64,000 bases of DNA from Pokkaliibacter sp046614695. Lineage in GTDB: Bacteria; Pseudomonadota; Gammaproteobacteria; Pseudomonadales; Balneatricaceae. Where the stretch lies: NCBI RefSeq assembly GCF_046614695.1, contig NZ_JBKKHQ010000001.1:124001-188000 (forward strand), given 5' to 3'. Positions within the stretch are counted from its first letter, which is position 1, and each line of letters starts with the position of its first letter. A model generated the notes under the pieces. The model did no database searches. It had not been told where the DNA came from and worked only from the letters and a program-made list of their open reading frames with translations. Below, one piece after another: positions 43,145-52,572 of this stretch. Position numbers and translations under genes: made by a program.

Positions 43145-43885
43145 ATGCCTTCTGTTTTACTCTTCAATAAGCCCTTTCAGGTGATGAGTCAGTTCACTGA
43201 TGATCAGGGCAGAGCCACGTTGAGTGACTTCATCAATATCAAGGGGGTTTACGCTGCCGGTAGGCTGGATTATGACTCTGAGGGTTTAATGCTGCTGACC
43301 TCTGATGGCCCTCTACAAAACCTGATTGCATCGCCTGCGTTCAAACTTCCGAAAACTTATCTGGTCCAGGTTGATGGAGAGATTACTGAGGAAGCAGTTA
43401 AGACGCTTTCTGGAGGTGTCATTCTCAAGGATGGCCTTACGTTACCCGCGATAGCTGAAAGGATTGAGCCGCCAGATCTTTGGGAGCGTAATCCACCGGT
43501 AAGGTTCAGGGCCAACATTCCCACAAGCTGGATACGACTCACTATTACCGAAGGTAGAAATCGGCAGGTGCGACGGATGACCGCAGCAGTTGGCTTTCCG
43601 ACATTACGTCTGGTGCGTGAGGCCATCGGTCCCTGGTCTATTCATCACCTGAACTCTGGTGAATCACAGCTTATTGAGCTTTCATCAACGCAAATCGTCG
43701 AGATTTTTCCTCAAGGAATAAGCCCTGCCTCCGGCCATAAGCGCAGCTCAAGGAGTACTCATGACAATTCATCTCACCGTCGCTACCGTAGTGGAGCAGC
43801 GAGGAAAGCTGCTAATGGTTCAGGAGCGCGCAAGCAATCAAACTCTGGTATGGAATCAGCCGGCCGGGCACGTCGAAGTCGGTGA
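43145..43885 (+). CDS. rluE: 23S rRNA pseudouridine synthase RluE, with C-terminal overlap into nudJ
   Basis: 246 residues from the ATG at 43145; a frame back to 43088 has no protein character. RluE makes pseudouridine 2457 in 23S rRNA. The catalytic motif GRLDYDSEGLMLL is near residue 38, with the Asp of the RLD triad. Up to residue 205 it is normal in size and sequence. The remaining 41 residues are a Ser/Arg-rich tail (HDNSSHRRYRSGAARKAANG) that shares 125 bases with nudJ in a different frame. The tail is not typical of RluE and may reflect loss of the original stop codon. Confidence 0.92.
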   Translation: MPSVLLFNKPFQVMSQFTDDQGRATLSDFINIKGVYAAGRLDYDSEGLMLLTSDGPLQNLIASPAFKLPKTYLVQVDGEITEEAVKTLSGGVILKDGLTLPAIAERIEPPDLWERNPPVRFRANIPTSWIRLTITEGRNRQVRRMTAAVGFPTLRLVREAIGPWSIHHLNSGESQLIELSSTQIVEIFPQGISPASGHKRSSRSTHDNSSHRRYRSGAARKAANGSGARKQSNSGMESAGRARRSR

Positions 43886-44216
43886 ACAGTTAGTTGATGC
43901 AGCCGTCCGTGAGACTCTCGAAGAAAGTGGATGGCTTGTTGAGATTGACTATTTGATTGGCGTGTACACTTTTCAGCCTGAGCCGGGCGCACACTTTTGC
44001 CGTTTCTGTTTTGCTGGACGTCCGGTGCGACAAGTGACCTCGGCGCTTGATCCGGATATTATACGCGCCTCATGGTTGAGTCCTGATGAGCTTCTGGCTG
44101 ATCCTGATACTTGGCGATCCCGTCTCGTTGGCGATGCGATTAACGACTATCGTGCCGGTAAGCGCTTCAGCTTGGATTTATTGCATGAAGACCCTACGTT
44201 GTCAGCAGCAACCTGA
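43761..44216 (+). CDS. nudJ: Nudix phosphatase NudJ
   Basis: 151 residues. Hydrolyses nucleoside tri- and diphosphates and thiamine pyrophosphate precursors. The Nudix box is complete: GHVEVGEQ then AAVRETLEESGW, near residues 36-58. AAGGAG lies 6 bases ahead of the ATG, so the start is solid despite lying inside rluE. The downstream mnmA begins 40 bases on. Confidence 0.93.
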   Translation: MTIHLTVATVVEQRGKLLMVQERASNQTLVWNQPAGHVEVGEQLVDAAVRETLEESGWLVEIDYLIGVYTFQPEPGAHFCRFCFAGRPVRQVTSALDPDIIRASWLSPDELLADPDTWRSRLVGDAINDYRAGKRFSLDLLHEDPTLSAAT

Positions 44217-44255
44217 TTTCACCAACCTCTATTTTTCGAGAAAGCAACAGTCCAG

Positions 44256-45356
44256 ATGAACCCAGCAGATACCAAAGTAATCGTTGGCATGTCCGGTGGA
44301 GTTGACTCTTCCGTATCTGCTCTTCTTCTTATTCAGCAAGGCTATCAAGTTGAAGGCCTTTTTATGAAAAATTGGGAAGAAGATGACGGTACCGACTACT
44401 GTACGGCCATGACAGATCTGGCGGATGCGCAGGCTGTATGCGACAAGCTGGGTATTGTGCTGCATAAGGCTAACTTTGCTGCAGAGTATTGGGATAACGT
44501 CTTTGAGCACTTTCTCGAAGAGTATCGCGCTGGTAGAACGCCCAATCCCGATATTCTTTGTAATCGTGAAATTAAATTTAAAGCGTTTCTGGATTATGCC
44601 AAGCATCTTGGGGCCGGTCTCATCGCTACCGGTCACTATGTACGTAAGATTGAAGTAGATGGCCGTACCCAGCTATTGAAAGGCAATGATCCCAATAAGG
44701 ACCAAAGCTATTTCCTGCATGCGGTGGGTGAAAAAGAGCTGGCTATGACGCTGTTTCCGGTAGGCGAGCTGCCAAAGCCCGAGGTCAGAAAACTGGCTGA
44801 ACAACATGATCTGGTCACTGCCGACAAGAAAGACAGTACTGGCATTTGTTTTATCGGGGAGCGTCGTTTCAAGGATTTCCTTAAACAGTATCTTCCAGCC
44901 CAGCCAGGTAATATTGAGACGCCCGAAGGCCAGGTAATAGGTGAGCATCAGGGGTTAATGTATCACACTCTTGGGCAGCGCCAGGGTTTGGGTATTGGCG
45001 GTCTTAAAGAGTTTGGTGATGCGCCATGGTATGTGGCAGTTAAAGATCTTGAGCGAAATGTATTGGTTGTAACTCAGGGTAAGGAGCATCCGCTTCTTTT
45101 CTCAAAAGGGTTAATAGCTAGTCATATTTATTGGGTTGATGGCGAAGGCCCTGCCTCAGAAACTCGTTGTTATGCCAAAACGCGCTATCGTCAACCTGAT
45201 CAGGCTTGTACCCTGCTTAGAACCGACGCTGGTTACAAAGTTATTTTTGATGAACCTCAGCGTGCGGTAACGCCTGGCCAGTCTGTAGTCTTTTATCTGA
45301 ATGATGTCTGTCTCGGTGGCGGTGTAATTGAGTCTACTTTTGACGAGGCTCAATGA
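44256..45356 (+). CDS. mnmA: tRNA-uridine 2-sulfurtransferase MnmA
   Basis: 366 residues. Makes 2-thiouridine at position 34 of tRNA-Lys, Glu and Gln. The PP-loop VGMSGGVDSSVSALL is at the N-terminus, the catalytic cysteine is in PNPDILCNREIKF near residue 97 and the second in DSTGICFIGERRF near residue 198. hflD follows one base after the stop codon, which implies a shared transcript. Confidence 0.97.
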   Translation: MNPADTKVIVGMSGGVDSSVSALLLIQQGYQVEGLFMKNWEEDDGTDYCTAMTDLADAQAVCDKLGIVLHKANFAAEYWDNVFEHFLEEYRAGRTPNPDILCNREIKFKAFLDYAKHLGAGLIATGHYVRKIEVDGRTQLLKGNDPNKDQSYFLHAVGEKELAMTLFPVGELPKPEVRKLAEQHDLVTADKKDSTGICFIGERRFKDFLKQYLPAQPGNIETPEGQVIGEHQGLMYHTLGQRQGLGIGGLKEFGDAPWYVAVKDLERNVLVVTQGKEHPLLFSKGLIASHIYWVDGEGPASETRCYAKTRYRQPDQACTLLRTDAGYKVIFDEPQRAVTPGQSVVFYLNDVCLGGGVIESTFDEAQ

Positions 45357-45357
45357 T

Positions 45358-46023
45358 ATGGCAACAAATTACACCTCTCAGGTCATGGCGTTGGCAGCTG
45401 TCTTTCAGGTTTCCCGTCTGGTGGATGATATTGCTAAACGCAATACCTTTAATCAGACGTGTCTGGAAACGTCGATCCAAAGTCTCTTTATTATGACACC
45501 GCAAACCCCTGATCAGGTTTACGGTGGCGAGAATGCGCTGCGGTTTAATCTGGCAACAGGTTTGCGAGAGCTGCGGGCCATGCTGGAAAAGGATGAAGAC
45601 CAGCATCGTGATATTGTTCGCTACTCTATTAGTCTCCTGCACCTTGAGCGAAAACTTGACGGTCGCTCCGACATGCTCGAACAAATTGCAAAGAAAATTC
45701 CGGATATTGAGCGTCAGGCGACTTTCTTTGCCGAGGGAGAGGACGAGGCAGAGCGGGATCGTTACTGTCATCCAACCGTGTTAAGTGCTTTGGCCGGACT
45801 GTATCAGGACACCTTGAGCACTTTCTCCTTTCGGATTCAGGTTGCTGGCAATCCTGGTCATTTGCGTGATGCGACTAATGTGCACCGCATTCGCGCTCTA
45901 CTGCTGGCCGGTATCCGTGCTGCTCGCCAGTGGCGACAGTTGGGTGGTCGGCGCTGGCAGTTGATTTTCTATCGTCGCAAACTTCTGGAGGCATGTATCG
46001 CCTTACAGGAAGGACGTAACTAA
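45358..46023 (+). CDS. hflD: HflD, lysogenization regulator homologue
   Basis: 221 residues from the ATG at 45358, one base after the mnmA stop codon; the frame back to 45328 lies in mnmA. HflD is a membrane-associated protein first known as a regulator of phage lambda lysogeny. The homology is global: VMALAAVFQVSRLVDDIAKR near residue 9 and QVAGNPGHLRDATNVHRIRALLLAGIRAA near residue 160. The operon place between mnmA and purB is the usual one. Confidence 0.92.
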   Translation: MATNYTSQVMALAAVFQVSRLVDDIAKRNTFNQTCLETSIQSLFIMTPQTPDQVYGGENALRFNLATGLRELRAMLEKDEDQHRDIVRYSISLLHLERKLDGRSDMLEQIAKKIPDIERQATFFAEGEDEAERDRYCHPTVLSALAGLYQDTLSTFSFRIQVAGNPGHLRDATNVHRIRALLLAGIRAARQWRQLGGRRWQLIFYRRKLLEACIALQEGRN

Positions 46024-46055
46024 AAATTGCATAAGCACTCGAGCGGATCATCCGT

Positions 46056-46061
46056 TATAAT
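46056..46061 (+). promoter_or_regulatory. Candidate -10 box of purB
   Basis: A perfect TATAAT about 48 bases ahead of the purB ATG. No good -35 sits at normal spacing, so it may be an activator-dependent promoter. Confidence 0.35.
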
Positions 46062-46108
46062 GCGCCTTCCTTTTTCTATGATCATTCAGGAAGCTGCGAG
46101 TCGCACTG

Positions 46109-47476
46109 ATGGAATTATCCGCTCTTACCGCTGTATCCCCTATTGATGGCCGCTATGGCAGCAAAACTGCTGCTTTTCGCTCAATTTTCAGCGAATACGG
46201 TCTGATCCGTTTTCGCGTCATCGTAGAGATTCGTTGGCTGCAGAAGCTTGCTTCTCATCCTCAGATCAGCGAAGTGCCTAGTCTCTCTGCTGCGGCTAAC
46301 GACTTCCTTAATGCGATGGTTGATAACTTCAGTATTGAAGATGCTGAGCGAGTTAAGACCTTTGAGCGCACCACGAATCACGATGTCAAAGCTGTTGAAT
46401 ACTTCATCAAAGAGAAGCTTGAAGAAGTTTCTGAGCTGCATGCCATTAGTGAATTTGTTCATTTTGCCTGTACTTCAGAAGACATTAACAATCTGTCTCA
46501 TGCGTTGATGCTGCAGGCTGGTCGTGACGAAGTCATGGTTCCTGCAATGAGTAAAATCATTGCTGATATTAGCGCTCTTGCCGCTGCTCATGCGGATCAG
46601 CCAATGCTGAGCCGTACTCATGGTCAAACCGCCTCCCCTACTACTCTTGGTAAGGAGATGGCGAACGTGGTTTACCGCCTTCAACGTCAGCTTGAGCAGA
46701 TCAAAGCCGTTGAAATGCTAGGCAAGATCAATGGCGCAGTAGGTAACTACAATGCCCATATGGCGGCTTATCCTGAGATTGACTGGCAGGCGAATGCACA
46801 GGAATTCATCGAATCTCTGGGGGTGACTTTTAACCCCTACACCACGCAGATTGAGCCTCACGACTATATCGCAGAGCTCTTTGATGCGATTGCCCGCTTT
46901 AACACCATTCTGATCGACTTTGATCGTGATGTCTGGGGTTATATCTCTATGGGATATTTCAAGCAGCGTACTATTGCAGGCGAAGTTGGTTCTTCCACCA
47001 TGCCGCATAAAGTTAACCCGATCGATTTCGAAAACTCTGAAGGCAATCTGGGTATCGCTAATACTGTATTCCAGCATCTGGCGACCAAACTGCCTATTTC
47101 TCGCTGGCAGCGTGACTTAACTGACTCCACTGTTCTGCGTAATTTGGGTGTCGGCATGGGGCATAGTCTGATTGCTTATGAAGCGACTCTTAAAGGTATA
47201 TCCAAGCTTGAGATGAATGCTGGTCGTCTTGATGACGATCTCAATAACAGCTGGGAAGTCCTGGGCGAGGCAATTCAGACTGTTATGCGTCGCTATGGTA
47301 TTCCCAAGCCTTACGAGAAGCTGAAAGAGCTGACTCGCGGCAAGGGTATTGATCAACAGACGCTGAAGGTCTTCATCGAAGGGTTGGAACTACCTGAAGA
47401 TGTTAAGCAGGAATTGATTGCAATGACGCCTGCGAGCTACACCGGCTCAGCGGCTGCACAGGCCAAAGCTCTGTAA
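46109..47476 (+). CDS. purB: Adenylosuccinate lyase
   Basis: 455 residues. Catalyses two fumarate-releasing steps of purine synthesis. The fumarase-family signature GEVGSSTMPHKVNPIDFEN is near residue 292; the start ALTAVSPIDGRYGSKTA is typical of the bacterial long branch. A strong terminator follows. Confidence 0.98.
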   Translation: MELSALTAVSPIDGRYGSKTAAFRSIFSEYGLIRFRVIVEIRWLQKLASHPQISEVPSLSAAANDFLNAMVDNFSIEDAERVKTFERTTNHDVKAVEYFIKEKLEEVSELHAISEFVHFACTSEDINNLSHALMLQAGRDEVMVPAMSKIIADISALAAAHADQPMLSRTHGQTASPTTLGKEMANVVYRLQRQLEQIKAVEMLGKINGAVGNYNAHMAAYPEIDWQANAQEFIESLGVTFNPYTTQIEPHDYIAELFDAIARFNTILIDFDRDVWGYISMGYFKQRTIAGEVGSSTMPHKVNPIDFENSEGNLGIANTVFQHLATKLPISRWQRDLTDSTVLRNLGVGMGHSLIAYEATLKGISKLEMNAGRLDDDLNNSWEVLGEAIQTVMRRYGIPKPYEKLKELTRGKGIDQQTLKVFIEGLELPEDVKQELIAMTPASYTGSAAAQAKAL

Positions 47477-47496
47477 GCGCTTTAATCTCTGCTATT

Positions 47497-47524
47497 AAAA
47501 AAGGAGGCTGATGCCTCCTTTTTT
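47497..47524 (+). terminator. purB terminator
   Basis: AAAAAAGGAGGC, loop TGAT, GCCTCCTTTTTT. Perfect stem with a U-run about 20 bases past the purB stop codon. Confidence 0.93.
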
Positions 47525-47610
47525 ATTGTCGCCGTCTCAGCTTTTCTGTTTGGATAGTAAGCGCATAAAGTAGAAAAACTCTTCTGAGTAAGTGCTGGTC
47601 AAAAAGCTGT

Positions 47611-48624
47611 TTAAGCCAGAGCTTCCACGCACTCCCTTACCAAGGCTGGTCCGCGATAGATAAGTCCTGAGTAGAGCTGAATCAAAGAAGCGCCTGCATC
47701 AATTTTTTCTACGGCATCACGAGCATCAAGAATCCCGCCTACGCCAATAATCGGTAGCGTGCCCTGCAGATGATCGGCAAGCGTTTGAATGGCCGCGGTT
47801 GATGCTTCCTTTACCGGCCTCCCGCTCAAACCGCCTGCCTCTTCACCATGCTTTAAGCCGCGTACAGCATCACGCGAAATAGTTGTGTTGGTGGCGATGA
47901 CTGCATCCATTTTGCTTTCCACCAGCGTATCCGCAACCATTCTGAATTCATCTGCGGTCATGTCCGGCGCGATTTTAACGGCGATGGGGACGCGCTTGCC
48001 AAAGGTCTGGGAAAGCTCATCGCGCTTGTCATCCAGTGGTTTAAGCAGCGATTTCAGGGATTCGCCATACTGTAGCGTTCGAAGTCCTGGGGTGTTGGGT
48101 GATGAAATATTGACCGTAATGTAGCTTGCCTGCGCATAGGCTTTTTCAAGGCAAATCAGATAATCCTGTAATGCGTCCTCCACTGCAGTGAAGACGTTTT
48201 TACCAATGTTGATTCCCAGGATGCCACGGTAATCAGCGGCTTCTACGTTCTGCAGGAGTGCTTCAATACCCTTATTGTTAAAGCCCATACGGTTGATAAT
48301 GGCTTCGCGCTCAGGAAGACGAAAGAGACGAGGTTTTGGGTTGCCTGGTTGAGGTTTGGGGGTAATCGTACCTATCTCCACAAAACCGAAACCCAAGGCT
48401 GCCAGGCCATCTATGCAGGCGCCGTTCTTATCAAGGCCTGCGGCAAGGCCTACGGCATTGGGAAACTCAAGCCCCATCACATTCACTGGCTTGTTAATAC
48501 CAGGCTTTTTGATCAGCTTGGTAAGGCCTAGCCTTGATGCGGCAGCCAGCCAGTCAAGAGTGAGTTCATGCGCAGTTTCCGCAGAAAGGGAAAAGAGTAA
48601 AGGTTTAATAATGCCGTATGCCAT
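47611..48624 (-). CDS. pyrD: Dihydroorotate dehydrogenase, class 2 (quinone)
   Basis: 337 residues from the ATG at 48624 (MAYGIIKPLLFSLSAETAHE); the longer frame has no start support. The membrane-bound class 2 enzyme feeds electrons from dihydroorotate to quinones. The N-terminal helices (IIKPLLFSLSAETAHELTLD) associate with the membrane. The catalytic serine is in TVNISSPNTPGLRTLQYG near residue 175 and FMN contacts are in VGVGGILDARDAVEKI. Confidence 0.97.
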   Translation of the reverse strand: MAYGIIKPLLFSLSAETAHELTLDWLAAASRLGLTKLIKKPGINKPVNVMGLEFPNAVGLAAGLDKNGACIDGLAALGFGFVEIGTITPKPQPGNPKPRLFRLPEREAIINRMGFNNKGIEALLQNVEAADYRGILGINIGKNVFTAVEDALQDYLICLEKAYAQASYITVNISSPNTPGLRTLQYGESLKSLLKPLDDKRDELSQTFGKRVPIAVKIAPDMTADEFRMVADTLVESKMDAVIATNTTISRDAVRGLKHGEEAGGLSGRPVKEASTAAIQTLADHLQGTLPIIGVGGILDARDAVEKIDAGASLIQLYSGLIYRGPALVRECVEALA

Positions 48625-48716
48625 GGAGCTCTCCTTCGGGAACGCGCCCATTATAGTGTTTTGTGCATAAATTTCCCCCGCTTTGCGTAACATGCCATGC
48701 GAGAATTAATTTATGG

Positions 48717-48742
48717 TACGTATTGAATATTAATAATACGTA
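48717..48742. repeat. Perfect inverted repeat between pyrD and the BatD-like gene
   Basis: TACGTATT, 10-base centre GAATATTAAT, AATACGTA. The dyad sits in the divergent promoter region and is strongly AT-rich, so an operator is more likely than a terminator. Confidence 0.6.
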
Positions 48743-48826
48743 ACGCGTTGTTTTCGCAGAGTCGCATCGGCTCTTTATATTCAGTAATATGCCTTTAAAT
48801 GATTCATCTGGAACAGGAAAAGCCTG

Positions 48827-50713
48827 ATGGCCTTTAAAGTCTCCGTACTTAGTGCATCAATCATGTTGCTCAGTGGATTGGCAAATGCAGAAGTGACTGC
48901 GAGGCTTAACAGCAACCAGATACATCTTAATGATCCTTTAACCCTGACATTGACGGTCAGTGGCGCCGTCGTTGACCAACCTCCCCAACTGGCTCCTCTT
49001 AATCGCGACTTTGAAGTGCTTAGCAGTCGGGCAAATAGTGTCTTTCGCTACGTCGATAACTCGATGCAAAAGAGCACTCGCTGGCAGATTGAGCTTAAGC
49101 CTCGTCAGTCAGGAATGTTAAGTATTCCGCCGTTGCGAGTGGGTAATGAGTCAACTGACCCGCTTCAGCTTGAAGTAGCGGCTAACCCTGAAGTAAGTTT
49201 CGGGAATGGCAATGATGGCGTGCATCAGGAGGGTGGTAGCTATGAAGATGATGCCTCCCAGCCCACGACAGATCCCGTAACCTCAGATGATTCAGCCCAA
49301 GCAGATTCATCGGATGCGCAAGCCAAAGCAAAACCAGTCACTCCCGCTACGCCATTAGCCACCTTCGATGTTGACTTCTCTGCTCCGGAGCCTCTTTATC
49401 CGGGGATGCCTGTAAAGGTGATAGTGCATCTGGCCCATCAGGGCTCACTGTTACCCGCTGCCCGAATTCAACCGCCTGTTGTGTCACAGGGTGAGCTATT
49501 TGAACTGAAGCACCCGGCTGCGGTGATGGATGAAACCCTCGACGGTCGTAAGTTGCGAAAAGTGTCACGTAACTACCTGCTTTTTGTGGACTCGCCTGGC
49601 GACTTCACTCTCGATGGTTTCAACTTTCTGGGTAATATCCAACCTGCTACAGGTGATGCACAAACCATCGACCTTACGACCTCGCCGCATAAGCTATCTC
49701 TTATCAAGGCGCCGTCTGAGCCTTTTAACCCGGCCTTTGACCTGACTTTGGATGGCAGTTGGAATAAAGATCTTACCGGCCTTAAGCCTGGTGATGTCCG
49801 CATCAGAACCATTGAAATCACTGCTCAGGGCTTGCCTGCTTCACGCATTGCCTTACCGCCTGTACCGGAAATAGAGGGTCTCGATATTCGTCAGTCGATT
49901 ATCAAACCCTCCAATGACATTACTGAAGACAGTGTCACTGGTTCGGTAACGGTGGTTCAACAATTCACCTTCAATAAAGAAGGTCGCTTCAGCCTGCCTG
50001 AGTGGAATCTGGGCTGGTGGAATCGAAGCACGGGAGCGCCGGATACTGCCGCCCTGCCCGATCAAACCTTGACTGTCTCCCTGGACGCATCAGCCACAAC
50101 CGGTAATCAGGCATCTGGAAATGATAATGCTCCGCAAGGTAACAATACTGCTACTGACCCGGAGGTTGAGGCTCCTCCGGGCCTGACGGGAGTGACCGGG
50201 TCTGTGGTGTCGACACCGCTTGAAGAGAACCAGCCATCGAAATACCCGTGGCTGTGGCCTCTGATCAGTGCTCTTGGCATTATCGCTGCGCTGTTACTGG
50301 CCTGCCGTTCCTGGTGGCTCGGGCGCAAGGTTAACCGCCTTGAAGGCTATCTTGAGCAAATGCAGCAGCAAAAGGTTGAGCGTCGCCAGTTGGCTAAAGA
50401 AAGTGAGGTCTACGAAGAACTCGCATTACTTTGCCATGCCAATGAGCCACGTTTGGCGCGCCTGAAAATCATTGAGTGGGGGCAGTGTGTGTGGCCAGGC
50501 GAAGGTATCGCAACGTTAAACGACATTCGCCAGCATGCTCGACATCAGACACTGGAATATGGCCTGCAGGATCTGGAAGCAGCGATTATTGCTCAGGACG
50601 AAGGACAGAGCTATGAATGGCACAGCGATCTTCTGTTGCAGATGCTGACCGAAACCCGGGCTCGTGTTATGAGGGCAAAAAGTGATGCCATGCTGCAGTT
50701 TAATGCACTCTGA
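48827..50713 (+). CDS. BatD-like (BAD/oxygen tolerance) exported protein
   Basis: 628 residues. A signal peptide leads (SVLSASIMLLSGLANA), then a beta-rich BatD domain from residue 24 (TARLNSNQIHLNDPLTLTLT). A low-complexity acidic linker lies near residues 140-175. A transmembrane helix (WPLISALGIIAALLLACRSW) near residue 482 is followed by a cytosolic helical tail with KVERRQLAKESEVYEELALL. BatD normally occurs in a batABCD or moxR operon; here it stands alone between two opposed housekeeping genes. The exact function is not established. Confidence 0.85.
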   Translation: MAFKVSVLSASIMLLSGLANAEVTARLNSNQIHLNDPLTLTLTVSGAVVDQPPQLAPLNRDFEVLSSRANSVFRYVDNSMQKSTRWQIELKPRQSGMLSIPPLRVGNESTDPLQLEVAANPEVSFGNGNDGVHQEGGSYEDDASQPTTDPVTSDDSAQADSSDAQAKAKPVTPATPLATFDVDFSAPEPLYPGMPVKVIVHLAHQGSLLPAARIQPPVVSQGELFELKHPAAVMDETLDGRKLRKVSRNYLLFVDSPGDFTLDGFNFLGNIQPATGDAQTIDLTTSPHKLSLIKAPSEPFNPAFDLTLDGSWNKDLTGLKPGDVRIRTIEITAQGLPASRIALPPVPEIEGLDIRQSIIKPSNDITEDSVTGSVTVVQQFTFNKEGRFSLPEWNLGWWNRSTGAPDTAALPDQTLTVSLDASATTGNQASGNDNAPQGNNTATDPEVEAPPGLTGVTGSVVSTPLEENQPSKYPWLWPLISALGIIAALLLACRSWWLGRKVNRLEGYLEQMQQQKVERRQLAKESEVYEELALLCHANEPRLARLKIIEWGQCVWPGEGIATLNDIRQHARHQTLEYGLQDLEAAIIAQDEGQSYEWHSDLLLQMLTETRARVMRAKSDAMLQFNAL

Positions 50714-50757
50714 ACGAGTGCATGGATTTCTTCTGAGGGATGTCTCGCAACACCTTC

Positions 50758-51747
50758 TCAGCGCCATCCGTCCGTAGTGCGATGAATGGCGCTAAATAAT
50801 GCCTCAGGATCTTTGATCCGCATCCAGCTCTCGACATTTTCGTTCAGTAACGGATGCGCCTCCCGAATCATTTTTAGCCATTGCTTGGCACGACCCATGG
50901 CGTAGCGCGGGATATTCGCTGCCTGCACTTCCTTAATGAACTTATCGAGTAGCTTTGCCATGATGGCCGGGGCGTTGTCCTGCCAGACTTCCTGACGCTG
51001 CCAGGCTTTAATCTCTTCACAAAGCCACGGTTTGGAGACCAAGCCACGTCCAAGCATGATGTCTTCACAGCCAGAAATCTCACGGCAACGAATGTAGTCT
51101 TCAAGCGTCCAGATTTCGCCATTTGCGACGACGGGTATCGAGAGTTTTTCTCGCAGCGGCGCTAATGCATGCCAGTGAGCAGGTGGCTTGTAACCTTCCA
51201 CTTTAGTCCTTGCGTGAATCACAAGTTGGGCTGCGCCACCAGCCTCAACAGCTTGGGCATTCTCCAGTGCTAATGACGCATCCTGATAGCCCAGTCGCAT
51301 TTTCGCGGTGACCGGAATATCAGAAGGCACCGCATCTCGCATAGCTTTCACAATGGCATAAACGATCTCTGGTTCCTGCAAAAGCACGGAACCACCCCGG
51401 TTTTTATTAACGGTTTTTGCCGGGCAGCCAAAGTTGATGTCGATCGCGGGAGCACCCAGCTGAACCCCCTGCACTGCGCTCTCTGCCATCAACTCCGGGT
51501 TGCTACCCAAGAGCTGGAGGACAACCGGTGTTCCTGCCGGTGTTTTCCAGCCGGATTCTGCTTCGGGACATAGCCTTTTAAACACCTTATCCGGCAAGCG
51601 TTGATCCGATATACGCAAAAATTCCGTTACACAGACATCCACCCCACCAACACTGGTGATCAGATCGCGCATCAGGGCATCGACCAATCCTTCCATTGGG
51701 GCAAGAAAAAGCATGCCAGTTCGGTTGGCGACAATTTGCTGGGTCAT
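50758..51747 (-). CDS. dusC: tRNA-dihydrouridine(16) synthase DusC
   Basis: 329 residues from the ATG at 51747 (MTQQIVANRTGMLFLAPMEG). FMN enzyme reducing uridine in the tRNA D-loop. Markers are LAPMEGLVDALMRDL at the N-terminus, the catalytic cysteine in NFGCPAKTVNKNRGGS near residue 105, and VVANGEIWTLEDY near residue 215. DusC rather than DusA or B is based on the start pattern MEGLVD and size. Confidence 0.92.
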   Translation of the reverse strand: MTQQIVANRTGMLFLAPMEGLVDALMRDLITSVGGVDVCVTEFLRISDQRLPDKVFKRLCPEAESGWKTPAGTPVVLQLLGSNPELMAESAVQGVQLGAPAIDINFGCPAKTVNKNRGGSVLLQEPEIVYAIVKAMRDAVPSDIPVTAKMRLGYQDASLALENAQAVEAGGAAQLVIHARTKVEGYKPPAHWHALAPLREKLSIPVVANGEIWTLEDYIRCREISGCEDIMLGRGLVSKPWLCEEIKAWQRQEVWQDNAPAIMAKLLDKFIKEVQAANIPRYAMGRAKQWLKMIREAHPLLNENVESWMRIKDPEALFSAIHRTTDGWR

Positions 51748-51868
51748 GGATACAGGCCAAAGGAATAAACACAAGGGGCGCTAAGGATAAGGAGGACTGG
51801 CGGCCTTGCCAAGTCGGTATACACTCAGTCTGTATGCGTCTGATGAAAAAAGAACAAGGAGAATCAGG

Positions 51869-52480
51869 ATGATGAAATTGTACGGAATGTGCCGCTCAGG
51901 CAATGCCTATAAAGTGCGCCTGATGATGGAGCAGGAAGGTATTCCTTATGAGTGGCATGAAGTCGATATTCTTGGCGGTGAAACGCGGTCCCAGGAGTTT
52001 TTAAAGATTAATCCCCTCGGCAAAGTGCCCGTACTGGAAATTGCTCCAGGCGAGTTTCTCTATGAATCTAATGCCATTCTTACGTTTCTGGCGCGCGGTA
52101 CACATTACTGGCCTGACCCGGCCTATCCTCATGCCAAGGCAATGGAGTGGATGTTCTTTGAGCAGACACTGCATTTACCTGCTCTTTCGGCGGCCCGCTG
52201 GATATTAAACTTCCTTCCTGAGGAACATCCGCGTCATGCAGAACTCCCGGGACTACATGAGCGTGGCTATCGTGCATTAGCCCATATGGAAAGTCGTTTA
52301 GCCGAGCATGAGTTCCTGGTGGGTAAGCACTACAGCATCGCTGATACTGCTCTGTATGCTTACACCCACATGGCAGATCAGGGTGGGTTTGATTTGACCC
52401 CCTTCCCCGGTATTAGAGCCTGGATTAAGCGCATCACCGAAATTCCGGGATACATCGGCATTGATACGCCGGTGGATTGA
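51869..52480 (+). CDS. Glutathione S-transferase family protein
   Basis: 203 residues from the ATG at 51869, with AAGGAG 7 bases upstream. Thioredoxin-like N-domain (KLYGMCRSGNAYKVRLMME) with the cis-Pro at GKVPVLE and the ESNAI motif near residue 65. Helical C-domain from residue 85 with the N-capping box YSIADTALYAY near 155. A cysteine near residue 7 (GMCRSGN) may serve as the catalytic residue. Substrate unknown. Confidence 0.9.
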   Translation: MMKLYGMCRSGNAYKVRLMMEQEGIPYEWHEVDILGGETRSQEFLKINPLGKVPVLEIAPGEFLYESNAILTFLARGTHYWPDPAYPHAKAMEWMFFEQTLHLPALSAARWILNFLPEEHPRHAELPGLHERGYRALAHMESRLAEHEFLVGKHYSIADTALYAYTHMADQGGFDLTPFPGIRAWIKRITEIPGYIGIDTPVD

Positions 52481-52572
52481 GTAACACTTATCGTTTGAGC
52501 CCGATCAGATGCGCTATGCAGTGAGTTCTTTTACACTACAGGCTCTTTAGTGCAACTGATCAGGAATACCGT

